This document shows positions 22,932-37,900 of a stretch of DNA of 64,000 nucleotides, piece by piece; the first letter of the stretch is position 1; the number at the start of each line of letters is the position of its first letter. This stretch comes from Branchiostoma floridae. Taxonomy: Eukaryota > Chordata > Leptocardii > Amphioxiformes > Branchiostomatidae. Under the pieces are notes generated by a model. It made no database searches. It was not told the DNA's origin and saw nothing but the letters and a program-made list of their open reading frames with translations. The stretch spans positions 23,044,255 through 23,108,254 of the forward strand of contig NC_049981.1 in NCBI RefSeq assembly GCF_000003815.2. Reading direction: 5' to 3'. The position numbers were made by a program, and so were the translations under genes.

Positions 22932-25900
22932 CTGCAAGATAAAAATACAGTGTGATTTCCTCACAGAAAAAAAAACTGAAACCGTGTTTCAATCCACTAC
23001 ATGCAGCAAGTGGAACAAACATGATTAGGTTCAGTGAGAGGGATTACATTCGTCATTCGGGATGGTGATGCAAAACCAGCGTCTTCACTTATACTGCATG
23101 AGAGACCTTCTGGTGAAAGCCTCAGGCATCAAATCACGTTAAGGAACCCAGCGCAAGGGGTAACCCACTGTGCTGCTCAAAAATGTGAATCCGCATTACA
23201 CTATTAGGTATTAAAAAACACTCACCTTGAGCGTCTGGTTGAAACTTGATCCTCATCTCCGTGGACTTGAGCGAGAATTGGTAGTTGTTCTCCCAGTGCG
23301 GCCACTGCCACCACACCAGTCCGTCAGGGTGCCGTGTGTGGGACTCCTGTGGGTACCACTTCCCGTTCAGGTTGGCGTTGTAACAGCCATCGTGCCACCA
23401 TCCTACAGGGACCAAACACAGCCACTCTTAATAACATATGTACATGTATTGATAAAGTAACAAGCAGAGCTTAACTTATGACAAAATGTTTATCTTTGTA
23501 CCAAAACAAGGCTTGCGACTGATGCTCAGAACACGTCATTTTCAAGAAATGTGACGTGAACAGTGGGTCAACAGTGGCTGGAGGTCTATATCGCCCCCCG
23601 CCTTATAGCTAAGCTTTCCAAATCTTTTCATAACTATCTACACAGAGCGTTTGTATCTGTTTGTATAGCTAATTACATTGTATACTAGAACAAAATTGGC
23701 CAATTTTCCCCACCTCCTTTATTCACGGCCGCACAGTTTGTTCCGTGACCATCGTTGTCCCTGTCCTTGGTGCTGAACGGGTGGTTGGCATGGTAACGTA
23801 AGGAATCCCCCGCGGTGCCACTGTAGTCTCCCAGACGCAGTTTGTACATGTCTTTCTCGCCTGCAATGTAGAACAGGTCGTATTCCGCATATTCTTCGTT
23901 CCCCTGGTAATCGACCAGGTCGACACGGAGTTTGTATACACCGCGTTTGGTGAGCGCATGGATCTTCTCGTTCCCAAGCCACGTCTCGTCCCCCGGGGTT
24001 CCGAATCCATCTTTGTAGTCGTTCCAGGCGCGATAGAAATTTTCGGAGCCGTCCTTTCTCCGCTGAATCACAGTCCACCCACCTCCGCCAACCATACGAC
24101 AGTAGACCTGCATTATGCAAGAGCAACCTGTTTTCAAGTTTTCCTCACTACAAGTTTCAGCGTAACACTAATTTCCCTCTAGCTCACGTTATACTGTTCA
24201 GTTACAAGTCTTAATGTCCTTCTACAGCAACAGCGTCTTTCACGCGCGGGACTGCCAAACTATGGAACTCTCTCGATGGAAAGGAAAGGAAATGCTTTTC
24301 AATGAGAGAAATTGTTTTAATCAATTCATTAGCGGATGACGAATGCTTTGGTAATGGTGAATCGAATCAACTTACCTGGAATGACATGCCTGGTTCTGGC
24401 TCAATTGTGTAGACGCCATCTTGTTTGTGGTAGTTGTAAGCATCGGAACAATCTGCGGGGAAAATCTTACACATCAATTGTTAACAAATAAATAACTTAG
24501 CAGGTCAATGCAAAATGAACAGATTGATGTACAAAATGCATCAAATGACAAAAATGCAGTAAAAGTCTGATAAAAAACAGGTTTCTGAACACAATGAGCA
24601 GTTCACATACCTTTGCATACTTTTCCTCTACATAATTTTGGTGCACTCCCTGGAAACGAAAAAAAACAGCTTAGAATTGAGACAGAATCTATATCAACTT
24701 ATCAACATTTTGAAAAATAAAACGTAATGGCTTTCCAGAAGACTGTGGAATGCATGAAAGAGAGGTTCCACTAGCTGCCGTACCACGAAAAGCCGATAGA
24801 CTTCACAAAAGCAACCATGACCTTCATCTTGTTGAGATCTTCGTTTCTTGACGTATGGTGGCCAACATATATGGAGACTATGGAGACGCAGCAACAGGTC
24901 CCTTGGAACAGAGAGAGAGGGGGGAGACGGACAAACACGCACACGCACGCACGCACGCTCACGCAGAGGCATAAACACAGCATACCTAATTTACCAAGAT
25001 AATAATTTGTGTTCTTTCCTACCCTTGTCAGGCAGACCGGCGATTTCTAAGTCATACGTGACTTGGTGCCCCGCGCGCCAGGCGTACAGCTTCCGTTCCC
25101 GATGGTTGTAGGACAGATGCCGGATGTCACTGGTCACAGTAGGAAATGGCAGGCCGGGAGAACCCTCCTGTCCGGTCGTCGTGTTAAAGGAGTAGTCGAC
25201 CCCTCGCTGCCGAACTGGTGAAAAGAAAATGAAGAAGACTCAAGGAAATGTTGAAAAAAGATCTAAGTTTGAGACAGGCGTTTAAAAAGCCATTTACCTG
25301 TTACAATTCGATTCGGTGCGGTGTTGAAATGGCTTAATTCTATTCCTTGTTCTTACGTTAATTCTTTCATCAAGTTTAGTTAACATTGCATTTTGTAACC
25401 GACCCACACCATATTGTCTATAGGACATCAGACATCTCAGTTTCTTAGCTGTGCAAGCGCAGATAATGCGACAGAATGGCCCAATTCTACTCCTGCCATC
25501 ACCTTTTATTAATGAATTGCTGCTTGCATTTACATTCCACGGGCTTTACATCACAATAGATAAAAACATGACAATTATTGCGTAGCATGGTTGGGTAGTT
25601 AGGCACTGAAGAAAGCACTTACCAACTGTGTACAGCACTCCACATATCATGAAAGCGTTGGCAGCATTTTTCTTGTTGTACGTCGTGTTCCACGTTTGCA
25701 TGATTGACAGGTCCTCCGGATTCAGACGACTCACCACGATGCGGCCGCCATTTTGGGGCGTGGCGTATATTACCCATAATCCTTTCTCGTCGACTGCAAA
25801 GTCTATGTCCGTGAGACCCTTTCCTTGGTAGTGGTACGTGTTCTTGCTTCCAGCGTTTAGAAGGACCCTTTCGACCGTAGCCCCTGTCTTCAAGTTCATC

Positions 25901-28900
25901 TTGAACATCGTGTTACTGTGATATCTTGTAGAATAGAAGTTGCCGTTGTAGACAGCATGACCTGTGCCGCAGGCAGACACCTTGATAGTCTTTTGCTGAA
26001 GGTCGTTCTTGAAGTCTTCCAGGTTTCTGTAAACCAGAATGGATCCTACGTAGTAGTTGTTCATGTAGTAGATGGTGTCGGGGTCGCCGGTGGGATCCTT
26101 CATCCATGCCCCCTGGTAAAAACCAGACGTTCTGTGGTCCACAGGATTCTTCACACTCTTTAACTCACAGTTCGAGCCTGAATACGGAACCAATTTAACA
26201 ATTAAAAACAATGATGATACAGAATGAAAAGAAAACATGCAGTGAGGAGCAGAAGACCATGCGAATTTTTTAAAAGCGAAACAACAATAACAAAAAAAAT
26301 TAATGCAGTAAGTTAATTGAACTTTACAATGAAAATCACCACGCTGCAAATAGTCAAAACATGTCATATGATAGACTCAGTGTCTAAATGTTACGCTAGC
26401 TCACCTTTAGCTAATGTTGGTGTCCATATTCCAGTTCAGTGATTTTACATTTAAAGATCTTCTGAGTCAAATGATCATTATCAAATGCTGTACAACTCAA
26501 AGACGAGAACATCTAAATTATACCAGAACTTCAATCCATTGATAATGCAAATAGAGACACCAACATGGTGAAACGTATCTACTTCGATATAATCCATGGG
26601 CCAGATGGGTTTTGGTACCACCTAGAGGGGCATGTGCTAACATGTTTTTTTTAATTAGCAGGAACCAAAGTTAATTTTAAGGTATGATAACCAGTTGTCA
26701 TGCACAGCTTTCCTGCTGTAATCACGTGACCAAGTGACGTGATCCAAATTGACCTGGCCGTTTGTTCCTTATAATAGCATAGAAAGTACTCACCGCCGCA
26801 CTGTCCTTTACACTCTTCAGGAGCCGGTGTTTGTGTTGGAGTGGGCTCAACATCATCATTGTCTGGAAAACTGGCGGGACGAACCTTCATCTCTACTTTT
26901 TTGAAGGAGTAGTATCTAAAGCAAACAAACAATCATATTTGTGATTGTACAGCTAGTACAGATTGTACAGATAGTTCTGTTCAAATTCTACAGCTAACTG
27001 TTCTAAATATAAAGAAAAAAGGAATTTTATTATATGGAATAAAGTTTAGAGAAAAAGTTTTCCATAATAAAGGTTGAAAGGTTCAAGAGTTGAAAATGAA
27101 GCTTTTCATACAAAAGGTCCAAAACATCTTGACATTATTTTCTAAAGAATGAATTGCACTCACCTATCCTTCCATGGCTGCCAAAAGATGCCCCCGTGAA
27201 CGTTGTGTTTTGGCTCTTCCGTGTAGTATTTACCGTTAAGGTTTGATGATCTGTAAATGAAGAAAAGCTGTAAATGAATCTGTTTTAATGAAAAATACCG
27301 AAATTCTTGAGTTTTAGATCTTTCGATATCAATGTAACATGTAGAAAAAAAGACTTGCAATGGGGTTGATAGTGGTCTAGCAGCAGTGAAGATTTGCTCA
27401 CGAAGTTTCAGACAATGATTAAGGCTGTTGAGACAATGATTACGGATTATTCTATAAATAAATTCTATAATCTGTTAAATGTTAGTTTATCATGATTCTT
27501 ACCCGCAATTGCTGTACCACCAAGCACCTTTAAACTGCACGGCACAGTTCGAGATGTCGTTGGGATCGTTGTCCCTGTCCTTGGTGCTGAACTGCAATCC
27601 GTTGTTGCTCACCTTGCGTGAATTCAGCATGGCATCTCCTGCAGTTCCACTATACTCCGCCAGGTGGAGTCTGTAGTTGTCGTCGGGGCCAGCAATTCTA
27701 AATTCACCGTATTCTGCGTACCTTTTCTCGCCATTCCAGTCCTCGATATCAATGCGTAGTCTATTAGGCGTTTCTCCTCCTACTAGATCGTAGATGTTGT
27801 CGTTACCAAGCCAATACTCTGCATGAGCTACACCAAACCCCCGTTTGTATTCTTCCCAACCTTTTTCAAGAAAAAAGTCTGTTGAACCGTCCTGTCGCTT
27901 TTGGATCACCGTCCATCCTCCTCCACTCGTTTCCATGTCGCAGTAAACCATGACGCCGTCGCCAATGACGTGTACGCCACTGCCCTTCTTCCCTTGGCTG
28001 TACAGTTCAGCGCAGTCCTTTCCACTTGCGGTTTCGTCAGGTTCTGCTAGGCGGCGTAACTTCATAGTCACCTTTTTCAGGGAGTGTAGTTTGGGGTAGC
28101 CATGCCCTCTGAGTGGGAACCAGAAGATGCCATTTTGCTCCCCGGTGTATTCCCCACTGTCTTTGTAGACCCCGTTCAAGTTGGCCCAGTTAAGACACAC
28201 GTTGCCAAACCACCAGCCGGTTTTCTGTACGCTTGCGCAGTGCGACCCCTGTCTCGCTCCATGGTCTTTAGTTGTAAATGGTTGATCTCTGTCCAACTTC
28301 GTCATGCCATCTCGGATGTTTCCCGAATGGTTTCCGAGCCGAAGTTTGTAGTCGTTGGCTTCGTTCTCTACTCGGAAATGTGAATATTCGGCGAAGAACG
28401 TTCGCCCGTCGAAGGCCTCCATGTCTATACGTAGCTTGTATTGAGCTTGGTTGGTAAGGTGATAGATATTGTCGTTACCAAGCCAATATTCTCCTGCCGC
28501 GTCACCAAAACCTTTAACAAATAAAACAGAGAGAACATTCAACGCTATAGCTAGTCTCATGAACACACAATGTTCTTACATTTCTTTGCTTGTCTAACAT
28601 TACAAGAATAACTTTTTTCTGTTGATGAACTATTCATCTAAAGCTATGTCCATGTCTCACGGACTATTTCCAGTTTTGATTCTCATATACTTTATCATTC
28701 TTCTCAATTTATCATTTAACGCTTAAATCTTAATAATCAGAAGTTTGTAACTCTTTTCAGTTGCAAATTGGTGCGTAATTTCACATGTCAAAGAACCAGC
28801 ATACAAGTGGGGGTGACCCGATGTAATTTCCTGAAAACGCTAATAGCTATCCCTGGCGAAATCGCATGTCACTACTGCCAGCTGTACTTGCAAAAGCATC

Positions 28901-31900
28901 ATGATTCGAGTCAGATTAGGATGACTGTTTTATCTTATGCTTTAAAAGCCCAACGTCGAGATCCCCAATTCCATTCTTCTGTAATGAACGGTAATAAGCT
29001 AGTTCATAGTTTGAAGTTCGCATGCGCAGTGTGATGCATTATGAGTCAAAGTTGAAGACCTCTGGCCAATGGCGTCCATCTAGGACTTATTATAAACCTC
29101 ACCTCACCGGTCCCATAGCCTCACCGGCCGTTATCAACAATGCATCACAAATGCGCATGTGCAATTGAAACCGCGAAAAAAATGCTTCCACCTACCGTCC
29201 TTGTATTCCTGCCAGCTGCGGAAGAAGTCGACAGAGCCGTCTTGTCTCCGCTGGATGACTGTCCAGGCGCCGTCCTCATCAAACTCACACCAGGCGCTGG
29301 AGATGCCGCCGGAGTCGTCTGAAGGCTGGATGGAGTAGACACCGGAGTCCTTCTGTCCCTGGTCGTACCAGTCGGTACAGTCACGGGGAAAGTCCTCTTC
29401 TGTGTAGCAGCAGCAACAAGAACAACAACGACGATGATCGGGCACACATATGAAAATTGTAGACAAAGTAAAAAAATAAGAATCAGATTACAAAATAATC
29501 AACAAAGCAGACGCTAGAAGTAGAATCTTTCTGAGAACTATTCCGATTTGCAATGGGATCATATCGTGCAAGATACAGATAGAACAAAATACATTTCTTA
29601 CGTTTAGGCTGACATGTCGGCTCGTCCCCAGCCCAGACTCCGTCCTCACACAGAATGCTTTGCGGCCCTATGATGTTGTACCCAGGAGCACACGTAAACC
29701 TGGCCCTGTCCCCAGCTTGCCTCCCCGACACTTGTACAGCGCCGTTCGCCGGGGCTTCGACGGGCGGACACAGCACCGCTAGAGATAGGGAATGATATTC
29801 TTTACATTCACGTGTTATAATAGCTTTCTTACATCGTGTGGCAGCGTCCCTCTTAATGAGCAACGTTCAGTGGAAGGTCACTGTTACTGCCCTTAACATG
29901 TTAACAATGAGAGTCTGTGCTACACAGAAAACTGTTCCTAACACAATGATTGCAAACATACAATACTATGGGCGGCAATACTGATATACATACACATATG
30001 ATACAGCACTTTTACAAACCACGACAGGTCAAGCGATTGGGGCCGGCTGCTCTTTTTTTTCAATTCTTTCAGAACTACGACAATCATTGACAAATATCAA
30101 TGTTTCTGCATCATTTGTTTTTCTCCAACGAATTCGAAGTATAGGCATATGTCTATCACAGAATGTTTGACAGAGAATCTTTATCAGTGAGAACAGTTGC
30201 TTCAGGACATCTAAAATATCTACGTTACCTCCTTTCTCGCAGGCTGGCTCGCTGCCTGCCCACTGTCCTCTGACGCACTCCCGCATGTGCGGCCCGGCCA
30301 AGTCGTAACCTGTCGTGCAGGTATATGTCGCTAGGGAGCCGTGAGTTCGGGTCTCATAACGTACGTGGCCGTTCTCGGGACGGTTTGGAATGGAACAACC
30401 TGGATTTGTACAAAAATACGTTGTCGTGAGTCATACTGGAAATGTTTTCTTCTACAAGCTACAAGAGAAAGAATTGACGATTTTTTATAGATTGAAACCG
30501 CATGTACACGCATTCGTGCTTTGACATTGAACATTGCTACAATAATGACATAACATTTTAACAATGTTACTGTTTGTTAAGTTGACTGATAAAATTAATT
30601 GTGGATTTTACAAGGATTACGCTTACCCGCGGGTTCACACCTCGGCTCGTTCCCAACCCACTCCCCGTACTGACAGACACGACTTCTCGGCCCCTTCAAC
30701 TCGTACCCAGAGTCGCACGTGTACGCGGTCACGTCTCCGTGTTGTCTCCTCGGTGTCCGTACGGCACCGTTTCTCGGGGCTTCAACAGGTGGGCACTGCA
30801 ATGCTACATAACAGGGAGGCATCTACATTATTCACTTCCAAACGATGCCCCAAATATGCAAATGAGCACATGTAAGTGGTGATGTAGAATCTTTGGTGTC
30901 ATCTCATGGTTATGGCTGTCTCTCCAAGCAGAGGTTTGGTTCCGGTTGTTTCACGACGTGTTGATAGGCATTTTGTCGGTTTTTTTTTATTTTGTCCCTA
31001 TTTCTTTATGTCCACATTGTCGGACATTGTTAGGTTTTGACACGGCAAGATACAATAAAGGGTTAATGCCCCGGCCCGAGGTGTATATGGTGAGATAATC
31101 CTGTCAGGTGCGATAACCACCGAATAAACCGCCGACAGGGATTATCTCACCATATACACCGAGGATAAGGCGGGGCATTAAAGTTATTATCATATAGCCT
31201 TCCCAAACTTGCAAATTCCCGTATGACGCATAGATCCCTTGGTACTATACGTGTGAATTCCTTTGTCGAATTTCTGAAAGTTCACATTTGGTACATACAT
31301 ATGTAAGGAGATTACAGATTGCATTTTGAAACCAAAATTTCCACAGAAAATATTCGAAACATTGCAGGCTTTTTAGAAAAACAAAACTCATTATCAATGT
31401 TAACAGAAGGAGCCATTCCCCCTTGCAGTCTGCTCCGGCATATGTTTTGCTCCTTTTTATTGGCCAATGCCTGCATATACCATTCTTTCGTTCCTTTTGA
31501 TTGGTCAAAATGAATTAACACCCGCACCGGTGTTAATTCAAAATGAATTAACACCACTGGTGTTAATTTGCACCTGCCTGGCCGGAATCTACGTGTTACG
31601 GCGTCATAACCAACGTGGAACGGGGCCTTCTGATTGGTCCGCGGCGCCTGGCTATATGATAATACAGAATAGAAAGCCCGATTAAAACGACTAAAAAAAC
31701 AGCCGGAGCCTAACCTCTGCTCGGAGAGTATCCGCTGGCCACATAAGAGAAGGAGACAAAACAGAAAGCCCCCAAATTAACAAACAGCTAGCCGGAGCCA
31801 AACTTATTCTTGGGAAGTACAATATATACGTTTTACTCGGTTGTGTGACTTGATGATATTTTTGGTGAAAAATAACTGACCAGTGCATCTTGGTGTTTCC

Positions 31901-34900
31901 TCACTCCATCGTCCACCCGAATCGCACATGCGCACAGCGGTACCCTCCAAACGGTAGCCAGCGTCACAGTAGTACCGGGCTTGGGCGGGGGTGGCGCTGT
32001 TGTCAATAACCACCCTGCCGTTTGCGATGGCACCGAGGTTCACGCACCCTGCCTCTTCTTGGTCATTTTCTGTTTACAAGAAACAACAGTTTGTCCTTGA
32101 AAACAGTTAAATAGTCAACTAAATCTATCAATAATCATTCACTCGGTGAGATTATATTTGATGGTAAGTTTAACTATTTATTGCTGTATCCAATGATCGA
32201 GAACTACTCCGAAAACCTACTGCAGTCATGAGCCGTGATGAAGGGGATACAAGCTTGAGTCACATTCTTTCCACTGCAACGCCACCTAGCTGTGTGAGGT
32301 AGAACTTTACTGTCCCAGGTGAGGTTTTAGTTTTGCAACTATCACTGAAACTAGGCTTTTGACCATTGGGACAGAAGAGAAGACTTGACAGCAACTAGAT
32401 GTCTCTGACCTTCTCGGTCCTCTGTTCTTCTTAGCGTTATTTATGTTACCTTTGGGATCTCAGGATAGTGTGGTAACCATTACTCCAGCCTGGTTGTGTT
32501 AGACACGTTATCATCAAGTGTATTCAACTTTGATGGAAAAATAGCTAAATTATTGAATATATCTTGAACGAAGAAAAGGCGTTGTTGTACCTTCTACGAT
32601 GGTAGCTTGTATCCAGGCGAAGAACTTGTGCAGCCGCGTGTACACTCCGAACTTTCCCGCCAAGGCACAGCCGTCTCCCCAGCTCACCACGCCGAGCAGG
32701 TACTCACGGTCTTCGTCAAAAACGGTGAAAGGGCCTCCACTGGAACACAGCACACTCAAAAGTCAAAATCCTGAGCCTAACATCCGTACATAACTTCAGC
32801 AGGTGGGCAATCATTCCTATAGTACGGTTCTTTGGGCACAATCAGGGCCGGGAATACTTACTTCCAACGTCTATCAGACACCATCATCAGGGTAGAATGA
32901 TGAAGTAATAACTTTATCGCACAACAATTGTACAAGGTACAAAGTATGGATTATATGTAAAAGGACGGTTTTCAGGTGCAAAATACGCGCAACCCTCTGT
33001 CGATCTTAAATATGGCCGACCTCCATCGATACGCCCGAAGATCGTGGATAATGTGACAGGGGTATTACCGTACCTGTCCCCGTCGCACGCGTCCTCTCCC
33101 CCACCGGGTCGACCTGCGCAGAACATGTTTCTGGTGACGTCATACTGTGGGTGTGCCCTCCGGCAACGGCCCTGCGACACCCTGGGAATCAGCACCTGCA
33201 TAAAGCCGTTAAAATGTTATTATTCAAGACTTGTCAAACGATGTTTTTCTATCACGATCGAGACAACAGGTTGGGATGAAAGATTTCGACTCATTAAAAA
33301 CATTGCTTATTAAGTGTACACACTGCCGTATTAAACAACAGCAGATATGTATTTTCTAGCACAAGAATTGGACTCACTGAATTTTCGACCAGTCCTCTAG
33401 CCTTCTTTTTGATAACTGAAAATACTACTTCTCAGAACACGTGTTTTTATGATAACTGAGAATCCTACTGTCCAAAACACGTGTCTTTCTGCAAGTGTGA
33501 CATGAGCAATGGCTCAAATGTGGTGGGTAGTCTGTAGCAAGTCCCGTCCCGGTTCAACATAGTATGTTACTTACCTTTTTTAGAACATTAGAGTAAGGTC
33601 CTCCCTCCACCACACGGCCCCATCCCGACACAGTTCCGGCAGAGCCCGGCCGGATGAGACGCCTAGCGCGGCCCACAGACGGCAAGCACACCGGCAGGAT
33701 GTAGTCCGTGTACAGTACCTTCTCTGCAATACAAGAAATCAACAAATCGACCTTAAACTTTCTCGAAGGAATAAAAGCCAGCGACGCTCAGAGATAAGTG
33801 TTCATACGCTTCGATGTTGGCTCTAGTTTGTCTGTAAACTGCAAATAGAATTTTGCCAGTGCAGGTTCAAGTTACTCTCCAAGCAGAGGTTGAATCGCGC
33901 AGATATAGTTCGCGATTCAACCTCTGCTTGGAGAGTAGGTTCAAATCACATGTTCAGCAATTCAAAATTTCCGTTTCATACTATACGACTAGGAGATAGC
34001 TAAGAAAACAACAGAATCAGTAGAGATGACTTTTATCACGTTTTGCCTCCCCCTTCATTCGCTTTTATTTATCAAGTTAAGTAAAGAAGGAACCCTAAAG
34101 GTTCCGTTCAACGTGTGCACCGTGCAAGAGCGCCACCTACCTGTCAGACGTATGAGTGCAAGATCCGCGTCGTACGTGTCGTGGACGAACCCGTCGTACA
34201 CGACAACCTCCTGCACCGTGTAGGACCGCTCGTTCTCCTCGAAAACCCCGCGCTTTGCCACTTGCTTACCCAGGCGAACTAGTATACGATGTAGAAAACA
34301 TTTAAATTGTGACATGAGTGGTAGACTGTAGCGACCCTCGTCCCGGTTCAGCAGAATTTTGTACCGGGTCGCTCATTGCTGGCCTTTTCTGACTGACTGC
34401 TATGGAGGCTAGTATGGTCCACTTCCACTGCAAATATTGAGATCGCTTATAAACAAAACTATCTTAAACTTCAAAGGTAAATAAATCATCAAAACTAAGC
34501 ATGTAAAATATGAAAAAAGAAACTAAGCAAAAATATATGTTAGACGCCTTCTCTGTTTAGATCGATCAAATATGTGGTATTGCATCCCCAGGGAGACTCT
34601 TTGAACTCTTTACGATTATTTACAAGAAAGTATTATATACGTGGTGTATAGGATTGAATCTACGTTGTAGATAAGTAAGAAAATCTACCTATGAAGTCGT
34701 CCTTTGTAACCTCTGCCTCCACGATGCAGTGAGCCGCAGTGACGACCCACTGAGAGTTGACCAAAGCGCCGCCACAGAAGTGCCTGTTTCTAGTAGGCCT
34801 CACGTCCCACAACATGGCCTGCCATGGGATGGTGCCTGGATCAGCCTCCGTCCCGCCCACAATAAAACCTTCGGGGCCCTTTTTATACACGGGGCGACCG

Positions 34901-37900
34901 CAAACTGTGTAAGAAGGAGGGAATACAAGTTTAGTCACAGTTGGGATCGCATCCTTCTAAACTGCAGCGCGTAGCAGGTGGGAGTAGTACTTTTCAGTAT
35001 TGTCCTGGGAGGGTAATAGGAGGACTGCTGGCAGATAGATATCTCTTGGCTGTGTGTAAAGAACTTTGTCAACTACATGTATGTAGGTAGAAACGAGCAG
35101 AAATATTGACCACAACAAAACTCTGTGTGTAGATAATCACTGGCGGCCCCTTGGAAATCATATATGTTACAAAGTAAGGAAGTGTCAGATAATATTAAGT
35201 CGCAACTGTCTTATTTCTAGCAACCACAGATAAAAGATAAAACTGTTTGAACGCTAAAAAGTTTCATTTGGTATCAAGACAAGGCCAGGAGTAGGACCAG
35301 GAGCCATCTTTACTTGTGCCAAGTTTTGACTACCGGTATACCCGGTACAGAATCTACATAATACTGTATTTGAATTATCTACCAAAAAGTACAATGTTGT
35401 CTACTTACCCAGTTCAGTGTCCACGTTAACGGCTAGCCAGGCATGCACCTCCGCTGTTTGCTCCCCGTTACTCACTGAACAGGTGTACCGACCGGTGTCA
35501 GCCACGGTGGCGGAGGTGATGTGCAGGTCCCCCCGATGCTGGAACACCCTCTGTCCGTCAAGGAACATGGAGCTCCCGTCCTTCAGCCATGCTGGTTGGA
35601 TGTCACCAGCGACCTTACACCTTCGTTAGGAATAAGGGAGAGACACGAAATATTTGATACAGTCTCCAACAGCTTAGAGTTTATGCAGTTCTACATACAT
35701 GCAGCTCTAGTCTATCTTAGGCCATGTTGATTTGATGGATAACATCTTCTGGGAACCCCCAAACGTTCTTGAGAATAAAAAAAAAATTTGACCCCAAAAT
35801 TGCGTTGACTATAAATCTAAGTGGTCAGAAAGGCTGTACATAGGACTAAACACACAATATAGTATACAATAAATTCTTCATTCTTATACTTTCACATCCT
35901 CTTTGAGCTTGGAATATTCTAGATCTATGACATAAAGTATACGTTTTCAGATGTCGGTTATTTTGACGGTATATATTTGCTTATTTTGAAGCTGCTTTAT
36001 TCGATTTATAGTATGGTTTAAAATTTTTGTTTTCATTTGTTCATTGTTTCATTCGAGATTTTCAACATTGGCTAAGGTTCTTTATGTCGGGAAAGGGCTA
36101 TGGCATAGAGAATCTCAGCCCATGTTGAAAAAAATGAGCTGAAATAAACCTCGGCCACCACTCTAGAAGTCGATAGCAACAAAGCTGGCTGGTATTTTAC
36201 TACTATGAACTACAGGAGGAGGTACTGTACCTGAAAACCTGGCGTTCTCCAAAGTTGACAGACGCGTTCTGGGGACGTTCTAGGAAGTCAACTTTGTCTT
36301 CATCTGTCGTGTTTGTTGGAAAAATGTGCATGTATACACTATGTTAGATCAAGCGCAACACAAAACAGAGAAAACAATGCAAGTTTGGTGAAAATACGTT
36401 TCCTTAATACATACTGAAAGATCCTTAAAACGAACAACAAACGGCTGTTTGTAAACCAACGAATTCGTTAAAACGAGTCTTGCAAGTTGCATTATACTTT
36501 GAGACACAAAATATAAGACATTTGACGCGATTGAAAAATGCAGAAACGTTTTTTTGGGGGATGACTTTTCTTCCAAAGTACGAGTATTTGTAACGATAAC
36601 TTTCCTAGAGCGTGTGTAAACGGTCACAAATTATCAGACGGTTTAACATAACATTGACGAACAACAGTCTAGTAAGGTTTCCAACCTGACTTCAAAGTGA
36701 GCCTGGCGTCAGCCGTGATGACGTCACCATCCAACTCCAACTGACATGTGTAGGTGCCGAGGTTGTCACGTGACACCAGCACCAGAAGGTTCTTATTGGC
36801 CAGGAGGAAAATTCCAGTCTGGGAGGAAGCAACTCTCTGCCCATCCTTGGTTGAACGTGCAGAAAAATCACAACTTGAATTGCAATGTATATTGTATGCT
36901 GTTCCTTGTGTAAGAGAAGTTTGGCAATTTTTCACTGTACAGAATTAATTTCATAGCTGTTGAGATAATTGTACAAACAAATAATGTCTATTTTGATGAA
37001 CTCCAAGCAGATACAGAGTTTTGTTCAGTGTTCTCGTTTTTGAGGCACTACTCTTAGGGTGTCTTTCTAGTTGCCAGATTTTTTTAAGAATCCCATTACC
37101 TTCTCCCTATATCTGCTTGGAGGACATATTTCATACTATAATATATAATAGATCTGGATATAGAGAGACATGTTCTTCAATACTTGGTGGGTACTAGTAT
37201 TTTGTTACGTATGGTAGGCAAGCTTGGGATTGTTAGAGCGTATCACTTGATTCGATTGGAGGACTCTTTTCTCCCGCCCTTTGTTTACCATCAACTTCGT
37301 ATTGACATTTTTTATTGTTTACCTTATGCCATGTTGAAGTTGGCTGTCCGCCGTTGGACTCCGCAGAACACTGGAAGATGACAGTGTCTTCCAGCTCCGC
37401 GGAGATGCTGACAGGGCGCTGGGCAAAGGCGAGCGGCCCCTGGCGGCGTACTCGGTAGTGCAGGTCCGTAGAGTCGAGTGGTACGAAGCTGTCAGGATGA
37501 AAATGACGGAATGCGTGACGACATCACGATTGCACAAATCGCCTGGCACTTCACCGAGTCATGATCAGTCAAGGCAGATGGTAAGGATGGGGAAGTACCC
37601 GATTTGATTAATCACATTGACTTCCTTAGTTTCGGTAGTAACCAGAGACCAGAGTTTTAGTTGAGCCGCCCAAGAAGGGTTGTGCCGTTCAAGTAATAAA
37701 ATGTTGGCAATTTCTTTTCTGGTATACGCCCCAAAATTGTGTTCATCCTTATGATGCATCTTTCTAAAGTATATGTAGTAACCAGGAGTTAAATGCATCA
37801 TGTAAATATTTATTTTAATACCCATAGAATATTTTAACAAGGACCAAATTAACAAGGACCGCCTAGTACTTAGATTGTTGTTTTAAAGAGAACAGATAAA

